Shown piece by piece: positions 8,332 through 17,291 of a stretch of DNA of 64,000 nucleotides. The position numbers and the translations under genes were made by a program. Source of the stretch: an uncultured Hyphomicrobiales bacterium (GTDB lineage Bacteria > Pseudomonadota > Alphaproteobacteria > Rhizobiales > Beijerinckiaceae); NCBI GenBank assembly GCA_903825465.1, contig CAIKAR010000089.1, positions 1 through 64,000 of the forward strand, read 5' to 3'. Positions within the stretch are counted from its first letter, which is position 1. Each line of letters opens with the position of its first letter. The notes below the pieces were generated by a model. That model did not search any database and was not told where the DNA came from. It was given only the letters and a program-made list of their open reading frames with translations.

Positions 8332-10244
8332 GACGTCGTTCCCCCGCCATCGGCGCGCGAGGCGACGTGGCGCGCCAGCCGCGCGCGCCGCCACGCGGCG
8401 ACAAGCAGGCCCATCAGCAGAAGCGCCAGCGGCACCGCCAGCAGATTGACCAGTCTGACGCGGGTCTCAAGCCGGTCGATTTCGACGCGCACCGCCGCGC
8501 GCACGTCGCGCAATTGCCGGCGCAGATCAACGATTTTGCGGTTGAGGTCGGCCAGCATCCCCTGCTGCTCGCGCGTGAGCGCCGTCGCGTCGCCGCCGCC
8601 GTCGGCGCCCTTCGCCAGCATGTCCTGCAAATCCTGCTGCGACTTGTCGAGGTCCGCCGTCAACGCGCTTTGGCGCGCTTGATAGAGTTCGTCGGCGGCC
8701 TGTTCCAGCGCCTCGACGCGGGTGAACGGGCGCGGCGTCACGCCGCGTCCGCGAAGGCTCGCGAGTTCCGCGCCGCCGAGCAGCGTGTCAACGACGTTCA
8801 TCGCGAAGTCGGCGTTGTTCGACACCATTTGGCCGGCGTCGTTGATCATGTGGTCGTCGTTGAGAATATCGACGTCGGCGACGACGACGACGTGGATGGG
8901 CTTGGCGGACTTCGTCAGACGCGGCGGCTTCGGGGCGTCTGACGGAGGAGCGCCTTCGGCCGCCGGCTCGCCGTCGGGAAACGCCGAAACCGCCGGGCCG
9001 GTGACGCGCGCCGCGATGGCGAACGGCTTGCCGCCCGGCTTGAACGCGTCGAGAAACACGTTGGGGTTGGGCCGCTGCACAACTTGTTTGGCGTCGAGCA
9101 GCGCGGCGTCGGCGGTGGTCGAAATCAACGGCGTGAACGTGGTCGTGGCGCCCGCCTTCGGCGACAGGGCGCCGGCGCTCGACACCCGCATCAGCTTCAG
9201 TTTCGCGGTCGCCATGTCGTCGTGGTTGAAGTTCGCCTCGCGCACCTGAAGCCACGGCAAATAAGGCGCGAGCACGCGCTGGCGCCCGGCCAGCGCCGTC
9301 ACGCGCAGCGCCATCGAGCGGTCGCCGACCACTTTGTCGGGGGCGAAGTCGACGCCCCAGGCGGAGAGCAGCGGTTCGAGGTTCGACGACACCGCGTCAA
9401 GCGGCGGCGGCTTTTGGCTGCGCCCGAGAATTCCCTCGACCACGGGATCGACGAACACGAAGACAGGCTTGCCCGACAGCGCGAACTGATCAATGCCGTA
9501 AAGGTCGGCCGGCGAAAGCCCGCGCGGATTGACCACCATCAGCAGATCGATGTCGCCGAACGCCCGCTGTGGCCCGGTCAGTTGCCCCGTGTCGTAGGCT
9601 TGGCCGAGAATATTGACGATCGCCCATTTGCGCTGCCCCTGTCCGGCGGCGTCGAACATGTTGAGGGAATCGATGATGCCAACGCGGGGCTTGCGCGGCT
9701 GCGACAGGCGCTTGACCAGGCTCGTCAGGTCGTATTCGAGCGTGTCCTCGCGGCGGGGATCGAAGAACTCCATGCGTTCGAGCCCGTCGACGCTGTTGGT
9801 GCCGACGAGGCCGAAATAGCCCTGCGCGCCGGCCCGGTCGACGTTGAAGCCGCGCAGGCGGTAGGCGATGGCGCGGTCTTCCTCCGGCGAGAAGGGCTGC
9901 GGCTCCACGACTTCGTAGGCCACCTTGCCGTTGGACATGCTGGCGTAGGCGCGCAGCATCTCGTCAACGCGCTCCGAGTAGGTCTTCAACACCGGCGCCG
10001 ACGCGATGAGCTGTGGCGAGCGGTAAAGCCGCAGCGTGATCGGCTCGTCGATGGACGACAGGATCTTCCGCGTCGCGTCGCCGACCGTGTAGAGCCCGTC
10101 CTGCGTGAGATCGACGCGGGCGTTGCGGCCCAGCGCGCCAACGATGGCGTTGAGCGCCAGAAACAGCGCGATGGCGAGCGGAACCGCGAGCGCCGCGCGC
10201 CGCGCCAGTCCGTCGTAGGCGGAGAAGGAAGCGGGTTTGCTCAC
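8328..10244 (-). CDS. GldG-like ABC-associated auxiliary protein
   Basis: This 638-residue protein has an N-terminal membrane helix (about 16-37), a large extracytoplasmic region and a second helix near the C-terminus (LLAVPLALLLMGLLVAAW). The segment ARVDLTQDGLYTVGDATRKIL followed by ITLRLYRSP and YEVVEPQPFSPEED is characteristic of GldG/DUF4350-type proteins. A coiled-coil-like stretch with many Gln, Asp and Leu residues precedes the second helix. The GTG start at 10244 overlaps the permease stop by 4 bases. In Bacteroidetes, GldA-GldF-GldG form an ABC system needed for gliding; in alphaproteobacteria the cargo or role of the related system is unknown. Confidence 0.78.
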   Translation of the reverse strand: MSKPASFSAYDGLARRAALAVPLAIALFLALNAIVGALGRNARVDLTQDGLYTVGDATRKILSSIDEPITLRLYRSPQLIASAPVLKTYSERVDEMLRAYASMSNGKVAYEVVEPQPFSPEEDRAIAYRLRGFNVDRAGAQGYFGLVGTNSVDGLERMEFFDPRREDTLEYDLTSLVKRLSQPRKPRVGIIDSLNMFDAAGQGQRKWAIVNILGQAYDTGQLTGPQRAFGDIDLLMVVNPRGLSPADLYGIDQFALSGKPVFVFVDPVVEGILGRSQKPPPLDAVSSNLEPLLSAWGVDFAPDKVVGDRSMALRVTALAGRQRVLAPYLPWLQVREANFNHDDMATAKLKLMRVSSAGALSPKAGATTTFTPLISTTADAALLDAKQVVQRPNPNVFLDAFKPGGKPFAIAARVTGPAVSAFPDGEPAAEGAPPSDAPKPPRLTKSAKPIHVVVVADVDILNDDHMINDAGQMVSNNADFAMNVVDTLLGGAELASLRGRGVTPRPFTRVEALEQAADELYQARQSALTADLDKSQQDLQDMLAKGADGGGDATALTREQQGMLADLNRKIVDLRRQLRDVRAAVRVEIDRLETRVRLVNLLAVPLALLLMGLLVAAWRRARLARHVASRADGGGTTS

Positions 10245-10975
10245 GCCGACCTCTCGAATTCGACGACGCATGTGTTGACGAACAAAAACAGCGCGATGAT
10301 CGACGCGAAGTAGAAGAGGTCGCGGAAGTCGAGCACGCCCTTGGCGAGCGTCGCGAAGCGCGTCAGCATCGACGCCGAGGCGAGGAGATCGACCACGCCG
10401 GACGGCAGGACCCCGCGCAGCGAATCCGTGATCGCGCCGACGCCGCTGACGACGAGCAGCAGGCACACGCCGATGCCCAGAATGAAGGCGATGACCTGGT
10501 TGCGCGTCAGCGCCGAGACGCAGGAGGCGACCGACAGCATCGCGCCGGCGAGGAGGAAGCTGCCGATATAGGACGCCAGGATGACGCCGTTGTCGGGCGA
10601 GCCCAGCCAGTTCGCCGAAATCCAGATGGGAAAGGTCAGCGCCAGCGCGAGGCCGGCGAACAGCCAGCCCGCGACGAACTTGCCGAGCACCGCCTCGCCG
10701 GTGGAGATCGGCAGCGTCAGCAACAGCTCGATGGTGCCCGAGCGGCGCTCCTCCGCCCACAGCCGCATGCCGATCGCGGGAATCAACGCGAGAAACAGCC
10801 ACGGATGGAACATGAAGAACGGGCCGAGGTCCGCCTGTCCGCGTTCAAGGAAATCGCCGAGGTAAAACGTCGTCGCGCTGGCGGCGACAACGAAGGCGAT
10901 GAGGAACACATAGGCGAGCGGCGTCGCGAAATAGGCGGCGAACTCGCGCCTGGCGACGGTCCAGATGGCGCTCAT
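10241..10975 (-). CDS. ABC transporter permease, GldF/NosY-like
   Basis: This 244-residue integral membrane protein has about six hydrophobic segments. MSAIWTVARREFAAYFATPLAYVFL at the N-terminus is typical of ABC-2 permeases of the GldF/NosY type, as are the loop RLWAEERRSGTIELLLTLP and the helix-bounded SGVGAITDSLRGVLPSGVVDLL. It overlaps the ATPase gene upstream and the GldG-like gene downstream by 4 bases each, so all are translated together. It would form the membrane channel of the complex with the ATPase encoded just before it. Confidence 0.85.
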   Translation of the reverse strand: MSAIWTVARREFAAYFATPLAYVFLIAFVVAASATTFYLGDFLERGQADLGPFFMFHPWLFLALIPAIGMRLWAEERRSGTIELLLTLPISTGEAVLGKFVAGWLFAGLALALTFPIWISANWLGSPDNGVILASYIGSFLLAGAMLSVASCVSALTRNQVIAFILGIGVCLLLVVSGVGAITDSLRGVLPSGVVDLLASASMLTRFATLAKGVLDFRDLFYFASIIALFLFVNTCVVEFERSA

Positions 10976-11928
10976 GGCCGGGCTCCCGCGCCGCGCCGCG
11001 TCAGGCGCGTGAACACGTCGTCGAGCGAGCCGGTCTCGACCGTCAGGCTCGACGCGTCGACGCCCGCGGCGCGCAGCGCGCCGGCCACCGCGTCGGCGAT
11101 GAAAGCGCCGTCCTTCGGCGTCGCGACGACATAGGTCGCGCCTTCCTCGGTCTTTTGATCGACGCTGGCGACGTTTGGCAATCCGCGCAGCAGGTCGGCC
11201 GTCCGCTTCGCCTCGCCGGCGTCGACGCGCGCGGAAACGGCGTTGTGGTTGGCGGCGCGGGCGTGCAGTTCGCGCGGCGTGCCGCCGCCAGCGACCTTGC
11301 CCGCCGATATGAAGATCGCGCGGTGGCAGATGGAGTCGACCTCTTCGAGCAGATGCGTCGAGATGATGATCGCCTTGTCCGCCGACAGTTCGCTTATCAG
11401 GCCGCGCACGGCGCCCTTTTGGATGGGGTCGAGGCCGTCGGTGGGCTCGTCCAGAATAAGAACCCTGGGGTCGTGGACGAGCGCCTGCGCGATGCCGAGG
11501 CGGCGCTTGAAGCCCTTCGACAGCGTGTCGATGGGCCGATACAGCACGTCTTCGAGTTGCAGGCGCGCGATCGCCTCGCCAACGCGTCCGCGGCGTGTCG
11601 CGGCGTCGAGCCCGCGCGCGGCGGCGACGAAGTCGAGAAAGCCCTCGGGCGTCATGTCGGCGTAAAGCGGCGAGCCCTCGGGCAGGTAGCCGAGACAGGC
11701 CTTCGCGGCGCGGGGTTGCGCGCGCGTGTCGTGGCCGCAGATCCGCGCGACGCCCGAAGTCGCCGCCAGCGAGCCCGCGATGATGCGCATCATGGTGGAT
11801 TTGCCGGCGCCGTTCGGGCCAAGCACGCCCAAGACCTCGCCGGCGGCAACGGTGAAACTCACGTCGTTCACGGCGGCGATGGCGCCAAAGCGCTTTTCCA
11901 GATGTTCAACCTCGACCAATGGCGCCAT
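10972..11928 (-). CDS. ABC transporter ATP-binding protein, GldA-like
   Basis: This 318-residue cytoplasmic ATPase starts the four-gene operon. Walker A is GPNGAGKSTMM, the signature is LSKGFKRRLGIAQAL, Walker B is VLILDEPTDGLDP and the switch histidine is in IISTHLLEEVDSIC. The C-terminal 90 residues form the DUF4162-like extension common in ABC-2 drug/lipid-type ATPases. The ATG at 11928 leads straight into the first strand (PLVEVEHLEKRFG). It lies about 100 bases downstream of pssA on the same strand, so read-through from the phospholipid genes is possible. Confidence 0.88.
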   Translation of the reverse strand: MAPLVEVEHLEKRFGAIAAVNDVSFTVAAGEVLGVLGPNGAGKSTMMRIIAGSLAATSGVARICGHDTRAQPRAAKACLGYLPEGSPLYADMTPEGFLDFVAAARGLDAATRRGRVGEAIARLQLEDVLYRPIDTLSKGFKRRLGIAQALVHDPRVLILDEPTDGLDPIQKGAVRGLISELSADKAIIISTHLLEEVDSICHRAIFISAGKVAGGGTPRELHARAANHNAVSARVDAGEAKRTADLLRGLPNVASVDQKTEEGATYVVATPKDGAFIADAVAGALRAAGVDASSLTVETGSLDDVFTRLTRRGAGARP

Positions 11929-12026
11929 GGCGGACTACGCGTTTCCTCTCGGCCTTCGCCTTGTTGGTTGTCGGGGCGGAAACTAGTGCGGGGGCCGCGC
12001 CCGCGCAAGGGCATTCGGAGCCGCCG

Positions 12027-12884
12027 TCAGGCTTGCGGCGGCGTCGGGCTCGCGGCGCCGGCGGACGCCTGGTCGGCGCGCGTCAAAGCCATGTGATTGC
12101 GCGCCGAAAGCGGGATCAACGCCAGATAGAAAACGCTCAGAATGGCGAGCATTTGCATCGGAAACGTCGCGCCCAGCAGCAACGCGGCCATGACGCCGAA
12201 CAAAAGCGGCATGAACCACTCGCGCGGCACACGGCCGGTTTTCTTGCCCGAGAAGTGCGGAATCCGGCTCGCCATCAGCAGCGCGATTCCCAGAACATAG
12301 GCCGTCACAAACGGAGTCAGGCTCGGATCGAGGGGCGTCTCGACGGCGAAGGCGACGTACATCGGCAGCATGACCGCGATGGCGCCGGCGGGGGCTGGCA
12401 TTCCGACGAAGAAGTTTCCCGTCCACGCGGGCTGGCCGGGATCGTCGATCATGACGTTGAAGCGCGCCAGCCGCAGCGCGCAGGCGACCGCGAAAATCAA
12501 CGCCGCGAACCAGCCGAAGCTCTTGTTCGCGTGCAGCGCCCAAAAATAGAGGAGCAGCGCCGGCGCGACGCCGAAATCGACGAAATCGGCGAGCGAGTCG
12601 AGCTCCGCGCCGAAACGCGACGCGCCCTTGAGCGCGCGGGCGATGCGGCCATCGAGCCCGTCGAGAATGGCCGCGCCGACAATCGCGAACACGGACTCCT
12701 CGTAGAGCCCCTCGGAGGCGAAGCGTATCGCGGTGAGGCCAAGGCAGAGCGCCAGCAGCGTCACCAGATTGGGCAGCACGAAGCGCAGCGGGATGCGGCG
12801 AAACCGGCGGCGGCGTTGAGCGCGCTCGAACCCGGGCCCTCGCGCGGCGTCGTCCGGGGCGGGTTCGAAATCCATCCGCGTCAA
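12027..12884 (-). CDS. pssA: CDP-diacylglycerol-serine O-phosphatidyltransferase
   Basis: This is a 285-residue membrane enzyme that makes phosphatidylserine from CDP-diacylglycerol and serine, the first step toward phosphatidylethanolamine. The CDP-alcohol phosphotransferase signature DG-x2-AR-x8-G-x3-D-x3-D is complete (it begins DGRIAR near residue 78 and ends ELDSLADF). Multiple hydrophobic helices follow, as expected for type II PssA. Its start overlaps the psd stop by 4 bases, so psd and pssA are co-translated and supply the two consecutive reactions. The N-terminal 20 residues are Arg-rich and probably cytosolic. Confidence 0.93.
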   Translation of the reverse strand: MTRMDFEPAPDDAARGPGFERAQRRRRFRRIPLRFVLPNLVTLLALCLGLTAIRFASEGLYEESVFAIVGAAILDGLDGRIARALKGASRFGAELDSLADFVDFGVAPALLLYFWALHANKSFGWFAALIFAVACALRLARFNVMIDDPGQPAWTGNFFVGMPAPAGAIAVMLPMYVAFAVETPLDPSLTPFVTAYVLGIALLMASRIPHFSGKKTGRVPREWFMPLLFGVMAALLLGATFPMQMLAILSVFYLALIPLSARNHMALTRADQASAGAASPTPPQA

Positions 12885-13579
12885 CCCGCCTTGAAGGCGC
12901 GGCGTTCCTGGCCCGCGCGCATGTCCGCGAGCGGCGTCTCGCCCGCCACCGCCCGCGCGCCGACCGCGACCAGCGGCGTCGCGCCCTCGGGCAGGTAGAT
13001 GTCGACCCGCGATCCGAAGCGGATCAGGCCGATCCGGTCGCCGACGGCCGATGTCTCGCCCTCGTGGACGAAACAGACGATGCGCCTGGCGATCAGGCCG
13101 GCGATCTGCACCACGCCGAAGCGGCCGTCGGCCGTGTCGAAAATAAAGCCGTTGCGCTCGTTGTCCTCGCTCGCCTTGTCAAGGTCGGCGCTGAGAAAGA
13201 GGCCGGGCTTGTAGGCGATCTTGGATATCCGGCCATTCACCGGCGCGCGGTTCACGTGGCAGTCGAACACCGACATGAAGACGGAGATCCGCTGCATGGG
13301 CGCGACGCCGAGGCCGAGTTCGGGCGGCGGCGCGTAGCGGCCGATCAGGCTGACGACGCCGTCGGCGGCCGACACCACGAGCCCGTCCCGCAAAGGCGTC
13401 ACGCGCGGGGGATCGCGAAAGAAATACACGCACCAGGCGGTGAGAAAGGCGCCGATCCAGCCCAGCGGCGACCACAGCCAGCCCAGCACAAGGGCGGCGG
13501 CGGCGAAGGCGGCGATGAACTTGTAGCCCTCCGGATGGATGGGCGTCGCCTGTTTGCGGATGGAGTCGAGAACGGACAT
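12881..13579 (-). CDS. psd: Phosphatidylserine decarboxylase proenzyme
   Basis: This 232-residue protein is the short, alphaproteobacterial/archaeal-type pyruvoyl decarboxylase that converts phosphatidylserine to phosphatidylethanolamine. Near the N-terminus are two hydrophobic segments ([18 protein letters not shown] and the next stretch). [15 protein letters not shown] is conserved, and the self-cleavage site is the Gly-Ser pair in [11 protein letters not shown] near residue 200, where Ser becomes the pyruvoyl group. The start [11 protein letters not shown] at 13579 has GGAAG upstream; an in-frame start at 13618 would add 13 residues without homology. It is the first gene of the psd-pssA pair. 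Confidence 0.93.
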   Translation of the reverse strand: MSVLDSIRKQATPIHPEGYKFIAAFAAAALVLGWLWSPLGWIGAFLTAWCVYFFRDPPRVTPLRDGLVVSAADGVVSLIGRYAPPPELGLGVAPMQRISVFMSVFDCHVNRAPVNGRISKIAYKPGLFLSADLDKASEDNERNGFIFDTADGRFGVVQIAGLIARRIVCFVHEGETSAVGDRIGLIRFGSRVDIYLPEGATPLVAVGARAVAGETPLADMRAGQERRAFKAG

Positions 13580-13647
13580 GCGGGCTTCCGGGAGGTCTTG
13601 GCGCCCGCTAGATGCCATTTTGCGCCGGCGAAGTCACTGCCCCGCTA

Positions 13648-15159
13648 TTATTGGGTGAGCCGGATCTTCGTCAATTGGGCGCCGATCGAGGCGAAGGCCT
13701 GCGTCAGCGACGCGGCGGTCGCGGCGTCGTAGTAATACGACACGCTCGTCGCGCACTGCTGCAGGACGCCCTTGATGACCGGGTCGGTGACCTCGAAGGC
13801 GATCGCGTAGATCGTGACGCCCCTGGCCTGGATGGCCTTGCAGGTTTGCAGCGTCTGGTAGTTGGCTTCCAGCTTGTCGGGCGAGGAGGCGGTGAGGTTC
13901 GCGCCGCTCGAGTCGACGTCGGTGGCCTCGTGGTCGTGGTCGCTGTTGGCGAAATTCGGCGAATGCGTGTTGAAGCCGTCGGTCATCAGCACGAGCGTCT
14001 TGGTGGTGTTGCCGCCGTAGGCGGCGCCGTCGGCGAAGGGCGCGTTGGGGGAAAGCACGCGCCAACCCCACATGAGCGCGGGCGCGATGTAGGTTTCGCC
14101 CGCGGCTGTCAGGGAGTTGATCTCGCTGACAACGGTCGTCGAACTGTCCGTCAGGCGTTGCAGGGCCGTCGGGCAGTTGTCGTAGTAAAGGTTCTGGGCG
14201 TGGTTCAGAATCAGCGCCGGAGCCGGATTGCTCGAATCGACGGTTTCAGAGATGTCGAGCGGCGCCGCCGCGCTGCCCCGCGTGCCAACGCAGCCTTGCC
14301 AGGCGTATGAGGCGGTGTTCGAACTGGCGGCGGTGTAATAGGGCGTTCCCGACGAGCAGCCGCTCGCCGGGGTGATCACATAGCCGCAGGAATAGCTTGT
14401 CGGCGTGCCGTCGTTCGTGCCGGCGCATGTGCGCGTGCCGTCCACTTCCGGATGGGTGCAAACCCTCGGCGTCGTCCAGTAGCCGGCGTAGCTCGTTGTG
14501 ACGTGCGCCGTGGCGGTGCTCGTCAGCCAGCTCGCGCCCGCGTAGCCCGTGCCCACATTGACATAGTAGTTGAAGGGCACCAGTCCGATCTTCACGTTGT
14601 TGGCCGCGTTCGGCATGTTGTAGATCGTGTTGACCAGATTGGCGGCGGCCGCCTGCGCGGTGGAAAGTTTGGCGCCCGTCATCGAATAGGTCGTGTCGAG
14701 CACCAGCGCGAGTTCGAGCTTTTGGCCGGAACCAATGGACGCCCGCGAGGTCGCGACGACCTTGCTCGTCGGGATGCCCGCTATCTTCATGAAAATGTTG
14801 TTCAAGGTCAGCGTCGCGGTGGCGCCGACGGAACCGGCGACAGAGGTGTCCACGGCGATGACCGGGGCAGTTCCCTTTGTCTTGAAATTGCCGGCCATGA
14901 AGGCGTTGACGGCGCTGGCGGCGTTGGCGGTGCTCTGGGTCGGGCTGACCGCGACGGTCTGGACGCCGGCGAGAACGGCGGTGTCGAGGGCGCCCTGCAA
15001 CAGCGCCTTCTGCCGGTTGGCGACGGTGTAGTCGACGGCGAAGCCGACGATGCCCAGGATCGGGATGAGGGACAGGCCGAACAGCATGGCGATATTGCCG
15101 CGCCTGTCGCCGGGAAAAGCCGCGGCGCGCGCGCGCAGGAAGCCCTTGAAATCCGGCAT
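13648..15159 (-). CDS. TadG-like Flp pilus assembly protein with a von Willebrand A domain
   Basis: This 503-residue protein has an N-terminal Tad motif followed by a membrane helix (DRRGNIAMLFGLSLIPILGI, then VGFAVDYTVANRQK), typical of TadE/TadG pseudopilin-like proteins. A VWA domain follows: LVLDTTYSMTGAKLS is a variant MIDAS motif (DxTxS), and TLVLMTDGFNTHS is the second metal-loop region. Between these is a Cys- and Ser/Thr-rich insertion (residues about 240-320). The ATG at 15159 (MPDFKGFLRAR) is preferred over an upstream in-frame start because it sits just before the Tad segment. It is alone here, with no other tad/cpa gene. A CtrA-like box lies about 75 bases upstream. Confidence 0.85.
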   Translation of the reverse strand: MPDFKGFLRARAAAFPGDRRGNIAMLFGLSLIPILGIVGFAVDYTVANRQKALLQGALDTAVLAGVQTVAVSPTQSTANAASAVNAFMAGNFKTKGTAPVIAVDTSVAGSVGATATLTLNNIFMKIAGIPTSKVVATSRASIGSGQKLELALVLDTTYSMTGAKLSTAQAAAANLVNTIYNMPNAANNVKIGLVPFNYYVNVGTGYAGASWLTSTATAHVTTSYAGYWTTPRVCTHPEVDGTRTCAGTNDGTPTSYSCGYVITPASGCSSGTPYYTAASSNTASYAWQGCVGTRGSAAAPLDISETVDSSNPAPALILNHAQNLYYDNCPTALQRLTDSSTTVVSEINSLTAAGETYIAPALMWGWRVLSPNAPFADGAAYGGNTTKTLVLMTDGFNTHSPNFANSDHDHEATDVDSSGANLTASSPDKLEANYQTLQTCKAIQARGVTIYAIAFEVTDPVIKGVLQQCATSVSYYYDAATAASLTQAFASIGAQLTKIRLTQ

Positions 15160-15233
15160 CGCCCTATCCTTCCGCCAACGCCGCCTTGAAACGATTGGCG
15201 CGCCCAAAACGTGGGAAAGCGTACGAACGCCGG

Positions 15234-15249
15234 GTTAATTTGCCGCTAA
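15234..15249 (-). promoter_or_regulatory. Candidate CtrA-binding box upstream of the TadG-like gene
   Basis: On the - strand the sequence reads TTAG-N7-TTAAC, one mismatch from the CtrA consensus TTAA-N7-TTAAC, with the same orientation as the TadG-like gene that starts about 75 bases downstream. Pilus genes are known CtrA targets in several alphaproteobacteria, and ctrA is in this window. The assignment rests on motif match only. Confidence 0.4.
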
Positions 15250-15268
15250 GGCGGCGCCATGAAAACGC

Positions 15269-17176
15269 TTAAGCCTCGATGGCGACGCGGACGGACTTGC
15301 CCTCCTCCTCTTCCGCGCGGCGCAGGGCCTCGTTGGCCTGGTCGACCTCGCGCTGGCGGTTCCACATGGCGGCGTAAACGCCTTGCCGCGCCAGCAGATC
15401 GTCGTGCCGGCCGCGCTCGACGATGACGCCCTTGTCGAGCACGAGGATCTCGTTGGCGTTGACGACGGTCGACAGGCGGTGCGCGATGACCAGCGTCGTG
15501 CGCCCCTTCGACACCCTGTCGAGCGCCAGCTGGATTTCGCGCTCGGTGAAGCTGTCGAGCGCGGACGTCGCCTCGTCGAGCACGAGGATCGGCGGGGCCT
15601 TGAGAATGGTGCGGGCGATGGCGACGCGCTGCTTCTCGCCGCCGGAGAGCTTCAATCCGCGCTCGCCGACCTGCGCGTCGTAGCCGCCCGGCACGAGCTT
15701 GATGAAGTTGTCGATCTGCGCGAGCGAGGCGGCGGCCTGGACCTCCTCCTCGGTCGCGTCCCAGCGGCCGTAGCGGATGTTGTAGGCGATGGTGTCGTTG
15801 AAGAGCACGGTGTCCTGCGGCACCATGCCGACGCGGTCGCGCAGGGAGCGCTGCTGGACCTCGGCGATGTTCTGCCCGTCGATGACGACGCGGCCCGCCT
15901 GCGGCTCGTAGAAGCGGAAGATCAGCCGGGAGATCGTCGATTTGCCCGCGCCAGAGGGTCCGACGATGGCGACGGTCTGGCCCGCCGGCACCTCGAAACT
16001 GACGCCGCGCAGGATCGGCCGCGCGGAATCGTAGGCGAAATGCACGTCCTCGAAGCGCAGCGTCCCCGCGCCCACGGCGAGCGGCTCGGCGCCCGGCTTG
16101 TCCTGGATTTCCGGGCTCTGGCCCAGCAGGTCGAACATGGTCTCGATGTCGATGACCGCCTGCTTCACCTCGCGGTAGAGCATGCCCATGAAATTGAGCG
16201 GCTGCGAAAGCTGGATCATCATCGAATTGACCAGCACGAAGTCGCCGAGCGTGTGCGTGCCGGCGCGGATGCCCTGGATGCACAGCGCCATGACCAGCGC
16301 CAGGCCGGCGGTGAAAATGACGCCCTGTCCGGTGTTGAGGACGGCGAGCGACACGTAGCTGCCGACCGACAGCCGCTCGTAGCGCGCCATCGCCTTGTCG
16401 TAGCGCTCGGCCTCGCGGTCCTCGGCGCCGAAATACTTCACGGTCTCGTAGTTCAGCAGGCTGTCGATGGCCTTCGTGTTGGCGTCCGAATCGCTCTCGT
16501 TCATCGAGCGGCGGATCGACATGCGCCAATTCGTCGCCGCCGTCGTGTACCAGAGGTAGATGACGATCATGGCGACCGTGATGGCCGAATAGCGCCAGTC
16601 GAACTCGTAGAACATCACCGCTAGGATCAGCGTGAACTCGACGATGGTCGGAATGCCCGTCAGCATCGACAGCCGCACGATCTGCTCGATGGCGGTGCGC
16701 CCGCGCTCCAGCACGCGCGTCAATCCGCCCGTCTTGCGTTCCAGGTGGAAGCGCAGCGACAACTGGTGCAGGTGGACGAAGACCTCCGTCGCCAGGTGGC
16801 GCACAGCGTTCATCGACACGGCGGCGAACAGCGCGTCGCGGCCCTGCGTCAGCACCACCATCAGCGTGCGCAATACGCCGTAGAGGATCGTCGCCCCGAT
16901 GGCGCCGCCGAGCCAGAGCGCGACGGACGAGACGTTGCCGTCCTTGGCGGTGATCGCGTCGGTCGCCCACTTGAACGAAAACGGCACGGCGATGGTGACG
17001 AATTTGGCCAGCACCATCAACGCGACCGCGCCCGACACCCGCAGACGCAGGTCCAGCCTGTCGCGAGGCCAGACGTAGGGCCAGAGGCGTTGGACGGTTG
17101 TGGTCAGCGACAGTTCGCGCTCGGGCGGCTGTAGGGGGCGGGCCGGCTGGGGCCGCGAAAGGGTTTGATCCGTCAT
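15269..17176 (-). CDS. Atm1-type ABC exporter (fused membrane and ATPase domains)
   Basis: This 635-residue half-transporter of the Atm1/HMT1 family exports glutathione-linked metal or sulfur species, as known for bacterial homologues. About six membrane helices span residues 45-320; the inner-leaflet motif HLERKTGGLTRVLERG is the Atm1-type hallmark. The ATPase has GPSGAGKSTISR (Walker A), LSGGEKQRVAIARTIL (signature) and ILVLDEATSALD (Walker B), followed by VIAHRLSTVVNA. The start at 17176 (MTDQTLSRPQ) is chosen by family length; an ATG at 17233 is an alternative, and neither has a strong ribosome-binding site. It is transcribed alone or with the SDR gene about 115 bases upstream. Confidence 0.9.
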   Translation of the reverse strand: MTDQTLSRPQPARPLQPPERELSLTTTVQRLWPYVWPRDRLDLRLRVSGAVALMVLAKFVTIAVPFSFKWATDAITAKDGNVSSVALWLGGAIGATILYGVLRTLMVVLTQGRDALFAAVSMNAVRHLATEVFVHLHQLSLRFHLERKTGGLTRVLERGRTAIEQIVRLSMLTGIPTIVEFTLILAVMFYEFDWRYSAITVAMIVIYLWYTTAATNWRMSIRRSMNESDSDANTKAIDSLLNYETVKYFGAEDREAERYDKAMARYERLSVGSYVSLAVLNTGQGVIFTAGLALVMALCIQGIRAGTHTLGDFVLVNSMMIQLSQPLNFMGMLYREVKQAVIDIETMFDLLGQSPEIQDKPGAEPLAVGAGTLRFEDVHFAYDSARPILRGVSFEVPAGQTVAIVGPSGAGKSTISRLIFRFYEPQAGRVVIDGQNIAEVQQRSLRDRVGMVPQDTVLFNDTIAYNIRYGRWDATEEEVQAAASLAQIDNFIKLVPGGYDAQVGERGLKLSGGEKQRVAIARTILKAPPILVLDEATSALDSFTEREIQLALDRVSKGRTTLVIAHRLSTVVNANEILVLDKGVIVERGRHDDLLARQGVYAAMWNRQREVDQANEALRRAEEEEGKSVRVAIEA

Positions 17177-17291
17177 TTTTCTCTGCGATCGCGCGATGGC
17201 GGCGCGGGCGCCGGCGATTGAGTCGGGGGACATATAGGCCGAAAGGCCCGGCGTTGCACCCCCGGCCAGCCCAGCCCGGCGGAGCCCCGCC

